Translations under genes and position numbers: made by a program | In this document: positions 55,811 through 64,000 of the stretch, piece after piece | Layout: each line of letters opens with the position of its first letter | Position numbering within the stretch: position 1 is the stretch's first letter | Notes under the pieces: model-generated | Seen by the model: only the letters and a program-made list of their open reading frames with translations | Told to the model about the DNA's origin: nothing | The model's database searches: none | From: Bacillus testis | Lineage (GTDB): Bacteria; Bacillota; Bacilli; Bacillales; DSM-1321 | DNA length: 64,000 nucleotides | NCBI RefSeq assembly: GCF_001243895.1 | Contig: NZ_LN851186.1 | Span: forward strand, 606,048-670,047 | Reading direction: 5' to 3'

Positions 55811-56842
55811 ATGATTAAATTTCAGAATGTTACAAAAATTTACGGTGGCGGCCAAGGACAGGTCAAAGCACTTGATGGGGTCAGCCTTGAAGTTAAAAAA
55901 GGAGAAATTTACGGCGTCATCGGCTTCAGCGGGGCAGGGAAGAGTTCATTGATCCGGTGCGTGAACAATCTTGAAAGACCGAGTGCAGGGAAGGTGATCG
56001 TGGATGGACATGATTTGACAGGATTGACGCCGAAACAAATACGCTCGATCAAAAAAGGAATTGGCATGGTTTTTCAGCATTTCAACCTCTTAAATTCAAA
56101 GACCGTGTTTGCCAATGTGGCGATGCCGCTAAAATTGCTGAAGGTACCGAAGGAGCAGATAAAGGCAAGGGTGGATGAGCTTCTTGATTTCGTCGGGTTA
56201 TCCGATAAGGCAGCCGCTTACCCGGACCAATTGTCGGGAGGGCAGAAACAAAGGATTGGAATTGCAAGGGCCTTAGCTACCCAGCCGTCCATCCTCCTCT
56301 GTGATGAAGCAACTTCCGCATTGGATCCTCAAACGACAAGCTCCATCCTGCAGTTGCTGAAGAGGATCAACAAGGAATACGGCATCACCATTTTAATCAT
56401 CACCCACGAAATGGCGGTTATCAGGGAAATCTGCGACAAGGTGGCGGTTATGGAAAAGGGAAGGATGATTGAGGAAGGTACCGTGTTCGAGGTCTTCTCG
56501 TCGCCGAAGACAGAGACGGCCCGGAACTTTGTCGGTACAGTCATCCATGACCATATTCCGGCACATGTCCATGAGCTGACCGAGGACAGAAGTGGAAGCC
56601 ATCCAATCTACAAGATCAATTTCATCGGAAAATCGACCGGGCAACCGCTCATATCCGATATATCCAAACGGTTCGGGCTCGATGTCAACGTCTTGTTCGG
56701 CAATATCACAGAGCTGCAGGGCACACCGTTTGGAAATATGATTGTCGAATTCAGGGGGACGGACACGGAAATTCAGAAGACATTAGCTTATATCCGCGAA
56801 AAAGAAATCAAAATAAAGGAAGTGGCGAGACATGCTGGTTAA
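55811..56842 (+). CDS. metN: Methionine ABC transporter ATPase
   Basis: A 343-residue ATPase of the MetNIQ importer. Walker A GFSGAGKSSLIRC, signature LSGGQKQRIGIARAL, Walker B LLCDEATSALDPQTT. The C-terminal NIL domain (about 265-340) senses methionine and inhibits transport. Located behind the S-box and overlapping the permease gene by 11 bp. Confidence 0.96.
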   Translation: MIKFQNVTKIYGGGQGQVKALDGVSLEVKKGEIYGVIGFSGAGKSSLIRCVNNLERPSAGKVIVDGHDLTGLTPKQIRSIKKGIGMVFQHFNLLNSKTVFANVAMPLKLLKVPKEQIKARVDELLDFVGLSDKAAAYPDQLSGGQKQRIGIARALATQPSILLCDEATSALDPQTTSSILQLLKRINKEYGITILIITHEMAVIREICDKVAVMEKGRMIEEGTVFEVFSSPKTETARNFVGTVIHDHIPAHVHELTEDRSGSHPIYKINFIGKSTGQPLISDISKRFGLDVNVLFGNITELQGTPFGNMIVEFRGTDTEIQKTLAYIREKEIKIKEVARHAG

Positions 56843-57482
56843 CTCAGAACAAATCATTGAAGCGCTTATTGAAACCATCCAAATGGTCGCTTTCTCGCTT
56901 TTGTTTTCGACCATCATCGGGCTGCCATTAGGTGTGCTGCTCGTGGTGACACGAAAGGGACATTTGCTGGAGCAGACAGTGGTCTTCCATATTTTGAACG
57001 GTATTATCAATATTCTGCGCTCGATCCCGTTCATCATTTTGATGGTGGCGATTATCCCGATTACAAGAGCCATCGTCAATACGTCGATCGGAACGGCTGC
57101 TGCGGTTGTGCCGCTCGTCTTTTACGCTGGGCCGTATATTGCCCGCCTCGTCGAAAATTCCTTGCTTGAGGTTGATAAGGGAGTGCTTGAGGCTGCAGAT
57201 GCGATGGGGGCAACACCGTTCCAGACTATTTTTAGATTTCTGATTCCTGAAGCATTAAGCTCACTGGTCCTTACGTTCACAATTGCCACCATCGGCCTGG
57301 TCGGAGCATCGGCAATGGCAGGGGCGGTTGGCGGCGGAGGAATCGGCGATCTTGCCATTACGTATGGCTACCAACGTTTTGATACAACGACAATGGTAAT
57401 CACGGTCGTAATTCTTGTGGTCCTTGTTCAAGGCTTACAATCATTGGGCAATTTTTCATCAAAAAAAATCAGAAGACGTTAA
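56832..57482 (+). CDS. metI: Methionine ABC transporter permease
   Basis: A 216-residue permease (MetI/MetP) with five hydrophobic helices and the EAA-type ATPase-contact loop EAADAMGATPFQTIFRFLIPEA, split across residues about 118-140. It overlaps metN and is followed 13 bp later by metQ. Confidence 0.95.
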   Translation: MLVNSEQIIEALIETIQMVAFSLLFSTIIGLPLGVLLVVTRKGHLLEQTVVFHILNGIINILRSIPFIILMVAIIPITRAIVNTSIGTAAAVVPLVFYAGPYIARLVENSLLEVDKGVLEAADAMGATPFQTIFRFLIPEALSSLVLTFTIATIGLVGASAMAGAVGGGGIGDLAITYGYQRFDTTTMVITVVILVVLVQGLQSLGNFSSKKIRRR

Positions 57483-57495
57483 TGGAGGGGTCATC

Positions 57496-58329
57496 ATGAA
57501 AAAAATATGGTTCATAGCAATTATAGGCCTATTGGCGATTTTTGGGGCAGCATGCTCTAACGGAGAAACATCCGCCGAAGAGGAAAAAAAGGAAATCAAA
57601 CTCGGTGTGAGCGGGACAGATACACGGATTTGGGATTACGTAGCGAAGGAAGCAGAGAAGGAAGGAATCAAGATTGAAATCGTCAAATTCAGTGATTATG
57701 TGCAGCCGAATACAGCTCTGGCAGAAGGGGAACTGGATGCCAACGCCTTCCAGACCGTCGCTTATTTCGACCAATTCATCAAAGAACATAAATTGGATCT
57801 AGTGCCGATTGCCACGACGGTGATTGCGCCAATGGCCATTTTTTCGGAAAAATATAAAAAGGTAGAAGATATCCCGGATGGAGCGAAAATAGCTGTCCCG
57901 AATGATACTTCGAATACCGGCAGGGCTCTCCTATTATTGGAGGAAGCAGGCTTGATTAAATTGGAAGAGGGCTTCGATGGACTAGGCTCTGTTGAAAGTA
58001 TTGTAGAGAATCCGAAAAACTTGAAAATCATTCCTGTCGTAGCTGCGCAGACACCGCGTGTATTGCCGGATGTTGCGGCTTCAGTCATCAATAATGGCAT
58101 CGCCAATGATGCCGGGCTGAATCCTACGAAGGGTTCCATTTATCATGAAGATGAAACGGCTACCGATTACATCAATATCATCGCCGTAAACCAGAAAGAT
58201 AAAGACAATAAAACGTTAAAGAGAATAGCGGAACTCTATCAAACGGAAGGAACGAAGAAGTTTATTGAAAAGGAATACGACGGCAATCTCATTCCGACAT
58301 TCGTTCCATTGAATGAAATCGGCTGGTGA
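57496..58329 (+). CDS. metQ: Methionine-binding lipoprotein
   Basis: A 277-residue NlpA/MetQ substrate-binding lipoprotein. The leader ends in FGAAC near residue 18, a lipobox with a small residue at -3; the mature part has LGVSGTDTRIWDYV and the methionine-pocket pattern DANAFQTVAYFDQF. ATG 57496 after AATGGAGGGG; a longer in-frame ORF would overlap metI. Confidence 0.95.
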   Translation: MKKIWFIAIIGLLAIFGAACSNGETSAEEEKKEIKLGVSGTDTRIWDYVAKEAEKEGIKIEIVKFSDYVQPNTALAEGELDANAFQTVAYFDQFIKEHKLDLVPIATTVIAPMAIFSEKYKKVEDIPDGAKIAVPNDTSNTGRALLLLEEAGLIKLEEGFDGLGSVESIVENPKNLKIIPVVAAQTPRVLPDVAASVINNGIANDAGLNPTKGSIYHEDETATDYINIIAVNQKDKDNKTLKRIAELYQTEGTKKFIEKEYDGNLIPTFVPLNEIGW

Positions 58330-58450
58330 ATCATGTAACTTAACTCTTTTACTTTTATAAGTAGCGAAATGAGCGCAAGGCTGAAATGCGATTCAGTGGT
58401 GAGGGCAAAACTCCCGCTTAAATAAAGGCAAGATCTCCGGAGGATAAAAA

Positions 58451-58543
58451 ATGGAATGGGGGGTTCGGGCAAGCCCGACAACTTTTCACTGCCATAACTC
58501 CGGGGCATTATTGATTTGCATAAGGAGGAATCAGGATGATTGA
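58451..58543 (+). CDS. Candidate 30-codon leader ORF before the M20 gene
   Basis: Starts MEWGVRASPTTFHCHNSG, has a strong site CCGGAGG 7 bp before its ATG, and its stop overlaps the M20 start (ATGATTGA), an arrangement seen in coupled leader peptides. A small hairpin CGGGCAAGCCCG lies in its 5' part. Contains two Cys and two His. It is unrecognised and may be a chance ORF. Confidence 0.4.
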   Translation: MEWGVRASPTTFHCHNSGALLICIRRNQDD

Positions 58544-59741
58544 AGTGCAATCCGGAATAAGGGAACAAATCATACAGCAAATAGAAGCGAAGAGAGAAGT
58601 ATATATAAAAACAAGCCATGCCATCCACGAACATCCTGAAATCGGGAATGAAGAGGTATTCGCCTCGGAGCTATTGACGGCTTTGCTGAAAGAAGAGGGA
58701 TTTTCGGTTGAGAAAGCGGTGGCGGGCCACGAAACATCGTTCCTTGCCCGAAAGAAAGCATCCAAGCCGGGTCCGGCCATTGCCTTTTTGGCGGAATATG
58801 ATGCATTGGCCGGACTCGGTCATGCGTGTGGCCATAATATTATCGGCACCATGAGTGTGGCGGCGGCCATTGCCTTCAGCAAGGTGCTCGACGAAGTGGG
58901 CGGGGAAGCTGTTGTGCTGGGGACGCCTGCTGAGGAAGGGGGACCGAACGGAAGCGCGAAAGGAAGCTTCGTCAAACATGGTTTATTGGGAGAGATTGAT
59001 GCGGCGATGATGATTCATCCTTCCGGCCAAACGAAGCTGACGTCTTCTTCCTTGGCAGTCGATCCTCTCGATTTTGAATATATCGGCAAACCAGCCCATG
59101 CATCCTCGGCTCCTCATGAAGGGATCAATGCCCTCGATGCGGTCATTCAATTGTTCAACGGCATCAATGCCCTTCGGCAGCATGTCCCTGAAGATGTCCG
59201 CATCCACGGCATTATCACACATGGCGGAGATGCTCCGAATATCATTCCGGAGTATGCCAAGGCACGATTTTATATCCGGGCATCCACAAGAAAACGCCTT
59301 GACAGCATCACAAAGCGGGTCAAAGCAATCGCCGAAGGAGCAGCACTGTCGACAGGAGCCAGACTAAACATCATTGCTTTCCAGAATCAAGTCGATAATC
59401 TTCTGGTGAACACAGCCTTCGACCAGGTGTTCAAGGAAACGATCGAAAGCTTAGGCGAAAAGGTCGATGCAGAAAGAGATGGAGGCATCGGATCTACGGA
59501 TGCGGGGAACATCAGCCAAGTGGTGCCGACCATCCATCCATACATCAAAATCGGAGCGGATGACCTGATTGCGCATACTGTTCCTTTCCGTGAAGCGGCC
59601 AAGTCGGAACAAGGCGACGCAGCCCTTATCAAGGGAGCTCAAGCTTTGGCATTGACGGCGTACAAGTTGGCTGATGAACCGCAGTTATTGGCTGCCATCA
59701 AAGAAGAATTTGTGGTGCGGAAAGAAGAGGCAAATCGGTGA
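58536..59741 (+). CDS. M20-family metallopeptidase, aminoacylase-1-like (PM20D2/AbgB type)
   Basis: A 401-residue zinc hydrolase. Metal ligands lie in LGHACGHNIIG and TPAEEGGPNGSAKG; the dimerisation domain has KPAHASSAPHEGINALDA and DAPNIIPEYA. The family cleaves N-acyl amino acids or dipeptides. AAGGAGG precedes the ATG. It follows metNIQ with no clear terminator, so it may be read under SAM control and free methionine or other amino acids from acylated forms. Confidence 0.9.
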   Translation: MIEVQSGIREQIIQQIEAKREVYIKTSHAIHEHPEIGNEEVFASELLTALLKEEGFSVEKAVAGHETSFLARKKASKPGPAIAFLAEYDALAGLGHACGHNIIGTMSVAAAIAFSKVLDEVGGEAVVLGTPAEEGGPNGSAKGSFVKHGLLGEIDAAMMIHPSGQTKLTSSSLAVDPLDFEYIGKPAHASSAPHEGINALDAVIQLFNGINALRQHVPEDVRIHGIITHGGDAPNIIPEYAKARFYIRASTRKRLDSITKRVKAIAEGAALSTGARLNIIAFQNQVDNLLVNTAFDQVFKETIESLGEKVDAERDGGIGSTDAGNISQVVPTIHPYIKIGADDLIAHTVPFREAAKSEQGDAALIKGAQALALTAYKLADEPQLLAAIKEEFVVRKEEANR

Positions 59742-59810
59742 TGCTGTATGGCCGGCTCTGTTTCAGGGTATTTCGAAGTCTTTTCCCGAGACAATGCTAG
59801 GCATTTCAGA

Positions 59811-59876
59811 GCGCCGGAAAGAATCCGATTGGTTCATTTAATAATCGGTGGGGGATGAATGAAAACTCCCACCGAG
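59811..59876 (-). repeat. Dispersed repeat, inverted left-half copy C
   Basis: On the minus strand it reads CGGTGGGAG...CCCCCACCG, then the linker ATGAACCAATCGGATTC and TCCGGCGC, matching stem 1, linker and the left arm of stem 2. The right half is absent. It lies 70 bp after the M20 gene. The remaining 59877-60160 has no gene that I can support. Confidence 0.8.
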
Positions 59877-60160
59877 TAACGTTTCACTTTATCTTTTGAC
59901 TTGGACAGTCATTTCTGAGGGGATTGGTCTTGTGGCCGGTCTCCTTTTTATGGACATACAGTTGATTGCCGTTTCTGAATTGTGTCTAAGTCAGCAATTT
60001 TTTCGTTTTAGAATAGCTTAATGTTTCAAAATTCACAAATGAATATGGATGTTGGTATGTTATACTAACCATTGGCTGTTCTGTGTTTCATGCCGTTTCT
60101 ACATGTAATATATGTATATTTGTGAACAATTGAACAATCAAATAACACTATGGAGGTATA

Positions 60161-62515
60161 ATGATAAGGAAAATGGGTAAAAAAGTAATCGCTTGTATGA
60201 TCGCTTTAGTTATGTTATTCCAAGTTATGATTCCATCGCTTTCTGCTCAAGCAGGTGCTATTAAGGATATTGATCACCATTGGGCAAAAAAAGAAATAAC
60301 GGCCCTTGTTCAGCAAGGAATTATTTCAGGTTATGAAGATGGCACATTTAGGCCTAATGCGGTTGTAACAAGAGGCCAATTTGTGGCATTTCTTGTTCGT
60401 GCATTAGATTTGCCGGAAGGAACGAGCAATTTTAAAGATGTAAGTAAAACCAGTAAATTATATAAAGAAATATCAGCTGCTAAACAAGCTGGGATTATTC
60501 AAGGCACGCTTGACGGCTATGCACATCCAAATCAGAATATTACTAGAGCAGATGCAGCTGTCATGATAGACCGTGCTATGCAAATAAAAGGAAGTTATGT
60601 GGAGACAGCTCCCCTTAACTTTGTGGATCAAAATCAAATTCCGAAATATGCAAAAGAATCAATAAGTAGAATGGCATATTATAAGATTATTTTAGGGACA
60701 AACGATAATAAAATCGAAGCTAGTGCAACGGCAACACGGGCGCAATCAGCCGTTTTCATTTATCGCATGTTAGATGTTCTGAATCTATTAAATCCAGATG
60801 ATAATAGTTCAACGCAAGTCCCGCCAATACAATCGAAAGAACCGGGCAATGCTAGTAATATTACCTCATCTGAGATTAAAGTTCCTTTAGGGGACGGCAA
60901 TGATGTTCGAATAAAGATGAATAATGCCGGCGTGCCATTAACGTATATTAAGAAGAGCAAAGTAGTACATATCCGTTCAACGGACTACCATTATGATTAT
61001 CATCTTGGGAATGCACAGAATCCGTTAGGGTCGTTTCGATTAACCCTTCGCCGTCTTGATAATGGTGATACATTTATATTCACTAAATTTATCCATAATG
61101 GCAATAATAATTACACTGCATCTATTATCCTTCCATTCCAAGGAGTAGAACGGACAAGAATGCAAAGGATTGATCAATATGGAAAGGTCAATCAGGAACA
61201 TAACCCTACGTTCGGAGTAAATCCTACATCGCATCCTATTGGAATGCTCGATATTGTCATGGCTGACCAAACGGTGAAAAGTCTAATGTTAAGTAAGAAC
61301 TATACATCTGTTCAACGCCAACAAGCCTATCCTAACAACCAGAAATCAGTTATTCGTGAATTTAAAGAGGAATATGAAAGCTTAAAAACAGATTTGAATA
61401 GTAATAATAAAACTTTATCCGTAAGCTTGAATATGAAGGTCACAAGTAAAATGATTTCGGAAAGTTGGGTGTTGCTATCCAACGAGAAGCTGTTCCAACA
61501 ACAGAATTATGTGGATTATTGGTTTAAAAAGAGTGTGTTAGAATTTGAATCATTAAATAGCTGGTATACAGCTGACGGTCCATATACAAAGTTGCCGTGG
61601 TCTATAGAACCGGGGTATAAAATGGGCTTCGGAAGAAATCTTGGCAAAGTCCAAGGCGGCATTTATTTAACAGCGTATAAAGGGTCTAAAGAGAGATATT
61701 TTTATGATCTTGTTGTGAATTCAATCGCTGATCTAGATGTATTTTCTAACGGAGCTTTGTATAAGGGAGAGATTCCGGTCTTCAAAACCGAATACACGAG
61801 TACATGGTTGAAGAAATCATATGGAACAACAGCACCTTATATTGATACTAGACATAATGAAAATACAGCATTATTCTTGAAAAATGCGGGAGATTTATTG
61901 GGAATCCAGCAATTAGCAGATTCAAATAGAGTATATGCCGATTTTCTAGTGAAGCAAAAGGAAATTGGAAATGTCATTAAGATTACGGCATCAACACACT
62001 TAATAGCGGATTATTATGCACCAGGCAGTAAAATAACACATGTTTCTTTAAATCATGCTTTAGGTGAGATGAAGTTCTTGTTAGAAACGTATAAATCAAC
62101 GAAGCAAGAGGTGTATTTAAAGACAGCTCGTGAATTACGAGGCGCGATTGAATATTTATATCCTCGTTGGGTACGAGATAACGGTGATTTATGGTACCAA
62201 GTAGATGGCAGTCTAAAATTCTCTGGTAACGATTACCCATGGCTCACACTTGCAGATCTATTACAATCACAGCAAATATTTAGAGAAGTTGGTCTGCCGA
62301 GAAGTAACGTTTTCGACCAAATGATTACGACAAAGACAAATTACTTAGTGAAAGAAAAACAACCTATTAAGCAATTAGTTATAAATCTTCTCCGACAAGA
62401 AGGCTTTGGCCATTTAATAGAAGGGTATCCAAACATTGTCTCAGAATCTGAAATGGAAGAGATCGATCGTTTGTTTGAACTAATGAAAGAACAAGATGAG
62501 TATCTTCCAATATAA
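60161..62515 (+). CDS. S-layer homology domain surface protein
   Basis: A 784-residue exported protein. A signal peptide ends at about residue 31 (SLSAQA). Three SLH repeats follow at about 34-82 (DIDHHWAKKEITALVQQGII), 95-142 and 155-205, which anchor to pyruvylated cell-wall polysaccharide. A Ser/Pro-rich linker (about 210-230) leads to an unidentified region, then a helical C-terminal part (about 560-740: HVSLNHALGEMKFLLETY; DYPWLTLADLL) resembling the alpha/alpha barrel of glucuronyl C5-epimerase-type proteins. That resemblance is tentative. RBS GGAGG. Confidence 0.88.
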   Translation: MIRKMGKKVIACMIALVMLFQVMIPSLSAQAGAIKDIDHHWAKKEITALVQQGIISGYEDGTFRPNAVVTRGQFVAFLVRALDLPEGTSNFKDVSKTSKLYKEISAAKQAGIIQGTLDGYAHPNQNITRADAAVMIDRAMQIKGSYVETAPLNFVDQNQIPKYAKESISRMAYYKIILGTNDNKIEASATATRAQSAVFIYRMLDVLNLLNPDDNSSTQVPPIQSKEPGNASNITSSEIKVPLGDGNDVRIKMNNAGVPLTYIKKSKVVHIRSTDYHYDYHLGNAQNPLGSFRLTLRRLDNGDTFIFTKFIHNGNNNYTASIILPFQGVERTRMQRIDQYGKVNQEHNPTFGVNPTSHPIGMLDIVMADQTVKSLMLSKNYTSVQRQQAYPNNQKSVIREFKEEYESLKTDLNSNNKTLSVSLNMKVTSKMISESWVLLSNEKLFQQQNYVDYWFKKSVLEFESLNSWYTADGPYTKLPWSIEPGYKMGFGRNLGKVQGGIYLTAYKGSKERYFYDLVVNSIADLDVFSNGALYKGEIPVFKTEYTSTWLKKSYGTTAPYIDTRHNENTALFLKNAGDLLGIQQLADSNRVYADFLVKQKEIGNVIKITASTHLIADYYAPGSKITHVSLNHALGEMKFLLETYKSTKQEVYLKTARELRGAIEYLYPRWVRDNGDLWYQVDGSLKFSGNDYPWLTLADLLQSQQIFREVGLPRSNVFDQMITTKTNYLVKEKQPIKQLVINLLRQEGFGHLIEGYPNIVSESEMEEIDRLFELMKEQDEYLPI

Positions 62516-62528
62516 AAAAATGTACTAT

Positions 62529-62562
62529 GAGCCCAACCGCTTTAGTGGTTGGGCTTTGCTTT
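62529..62562 (+). terminator. Terminator after the SLH gene
   Basis: AGCCCAACC / GGTTGGGCT stem with further ACCGC/GTGGT pairing and a short T-rich tail. Confidence 0.85.
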
Positions 62563-62703
62563 AAACATATTTGTTATTCAAGCTTTCTACAACGCTAGTC
62601 CAAACAACTGTATTGCCACTTAACAAAAGACAGTTCCATAATAACCTAACAGAATAGAAGCATTTTACATAAAATCGTTCTGTTCTGTTTATATAAATGA
62701 CAG

Positions 62704-63936
62704 TTACTTACAATAAACCTTCATCGGCAGATATGTCAAAGATTGTCCGGTCGCCGAAGCTGTTAAATGTTTTTCTAGCTCAAATCCTTCCACTGGTTCA
62801 ATACGGGAAAACTTTTTAAGGAATGCTTCTAGTGTAATCTTCATTTCCAATCGTGCCAGTGGGGCGCCCAAACAGAAGTGCGGACCGTTGCCGAATGTCA
62901 AATGCTTTCTGTTGTTCGGACGATGGACGTCCAAAGTGAAGGCATCTTCAAACATATTTTCGTCCATATTGCAGGCGCTCATCCAGGCAATGACGGATTC
63001 CCCTTTTTTTAACTCTATCCCTAATAAATCATTATCTTGTTTAACTGTGCGGTCCCTTCTTGACATGTGGAAGCGGTAGCGGAGCATTTCTTCGACGGCA
63101 TTCGGCACTAACTCTGGATGATTTCTTAATTCTTCATATAAAGATTCATCATCATAAAGCAATGAGTAGAATGTATTGGCGAGCGCATGGCTGGTTGTTT
63201 CAACCCCGGCGCCTAAAAGCAGCATGGTGGCCTCTATAATCTCCTCGTCTGTAAATGCTTCGCCGTCCACTTCGGCACGGATTAGATCAGAGATAATATC
63301 ATCGGAAAGGTTCGAGCGTTTTTGGATGACGATCGGGTAAAGGTACTGGAAATATTCTGTGGCCGCCTGCTGTTTTTGCCGGTTAATGACTTCCAGCTTT
63401 TCTTCGTCGTACGGCTGGAAAAGGATATCAACCCATTTTTTGAACTGATAGCGGTCTTGTATAGGCACCCCGAATAAGTCAGCGATTACCATGCTGGGCA
63501 CAGGGGCTGCCAGGGCTTCAACTATATTAACAACATCGTCTTCTTGTATCTCTTCTACAAGATCGGCAGCGATTTGTTGGATACGGGGTTCCCAATTCTT
63601 CAAACTGCGGGGAGTGAAGGCTGCAGCCAGCAAAGAGCGGCTCTTCCTGTGCTCGGGAGGGTCTATATTTGTTAGGTTCGAAAGAGAAGAGCTTTTTTGT
63701 TGCGTTTTGTCGCCGACAAAGATGGTTGTCCGCGGCCCTTCACTTGAAAAGAATTCATGGTTGCTCAACACTTGCTTGACATCATCGTACCTGAACACAT
63801 TCCAGGTATTCGTTTTTTCATGAAAATAAACAGGATGTTCGGTCAGCATTTTTCTATACCATTCAATGGGGAAAAATTCTTCGGCGCGTGTTTTGAAATT
63901 TGTAATCTCATTAACTGGAATGACTTCTTTTATCAT
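62704..63936 (-). CDS. Cytochrome P450
   Basis: A 410-residue soluble bacterial P450. The I-helix oxygen-binding motif is LLGAGVETTSHAL, the ExxR motif is EEMLRYR and the heme-binding loop FGNGPHFCLGAPLARLE holds the axial Cys. The layout is CYP107/CYP109-like; substrate unknown (fatty acids, steroids or polyketides are typical). No redox partner is visible in the window. AAGGAGGAA precedes the ATG. 63937-64000 holds only its upstream region. Confidence 0.94.
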   Translation of the reverse strand: MIKEVIPVNEITNFKTRAEEFFPIEWYRKMLTEHPVYFHEKTNTWNVFRYDDVKQVLSNHEFFSSEGPRTTIFVGDKTQQKSSSLSNLTNIDPPEHRKSRSLLAAAFTPRSLKNWEPRIQQIAADLVEEIQEDDVVNIVEALAAPVPSMVIADLFGVPIQDRYQFKKWVDILFQPYDEEKLEVINRQKQQAATEYFQYLYPIVIQKRSNLSDDIISDLIRAEVDGEAFTDEEIIEATMLLLGAGVETTSHALANTFYSLLYDDESLYEELRNHPELVPNAVEEMLRYRFHMSRRDRTVKQDNDLLGIELKKGESVIAWMSACNMDENMFEDAFTLDVHRPNNRKHLTFGNGPHFCLGAPLARLEMKITLEAFLKKFSRIEPVEGFELEKHLTASATGQSLTYLPMKVYCK

Positions 63937-64000
63937 AATTTCTTATTCCTCCTTCAAATGGGCAGAACTCTTTTTATCCATGGCAAAATTGGATTCCACA

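Noticed and set aside
58330-58535. Second riboswitch upstream of the M20 gene
   Set aside because: The region has complementary GC-rich pieces but none of the S-box, T-box or other riboswitch cores I know; kept only as a leader-ORF candidate.

Overview
The window comes from a low-GC Gram-positive bacterium of the family Bacillaceae. The evidence is gene order: the block yebG (NETI protein), purEKBCSQLFMNHD, yerA, yerB, yerC, pcrB, pcrA, ligA, camS, gatCAB, dgkB, rlmCD follows the Bacillus subtilis order, with purine and SAM riboswitches and canonical Shine-Dalgarno sites. I cannot name the species. A class III (oxygen-sensitive) ribonucleotide reductase suggests the cell can grow without oxygen.

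Layout. 1-3.1 kb: 3' part of a fructose operon (fruR end, fruK, fruA). 3.3-6.2 kb: nrdD-nrdG. 6.4-19.9 kb: NETI gene and the twelve-gene purine operon, headed by paired PurBoxes and a guanine riboswitch; 203 bp with a terminator-like hairpin unexpectedly separates purB from purC. 20-30.3 kb: YgaP-like membrane protein, yerA, yerB, yerC, pcrB, pcrA, ligA, camS. 30.4-33.2 kb: ArsR regulator with an SRPBCC-PDZ fusion, then rocA. 33.4-38.9 kb: deoxynucleoside salvage (deoR, cdd, nupC, pdp, deoC). 39.1-47.8 kb: gatCAB, a PH-domain membrane protein, dgkB, an alpha/beta hydrolase, a small membrane protein, rlmCD. 47.8-51 kb: an accessory segment with an OhrR-type regulator, a haloperoxidase-like hydrolase, a GNAT acetyltransferase and a small membrane protein. 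51-53.2 kb: a vitamin B6-type ECF substrate-binding subunit opposite a pyridoxamine kinase, plus a DUF4269 protein. 53.4-55.4 kb: HTH-AbrB regulator with a two-gene ABC exporter. 55.5-59.7 kb: S-box leader, metNIQ and an M20 aminoacylase-like peptidase. 60.1-64 kb: an SLH surface protein and a cytochrome P450.

Two non-coding observations stand out. First, the last ~45 bp of rlmCD plus its terminator are repeated in decayed form 3.15 kb downstream, bracketing the accessory segment. That is the footprint expected of a mobile element inserted at the 3' end of rlmCD that has since lost its recombinase. Second, a dispersed intergenic repeat of about 145 bp occurs in two full copies (after pcrB and after gatB), one inverted left half (after the M20 gene) and one decayed right part (upstream of the B6 kinase). 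Its two hairpins show compensatory base changes between copies, so the RNA fold seems to be maintained. Other points of interest: an RlmCD lacking one of its expected Fe-S cysteines, a 17-bp perfect direct repeat six helical turns apart in the OhrR control region, and small ORFs with strong ribosome binding sites upstream of cdd and of the M20 gene.
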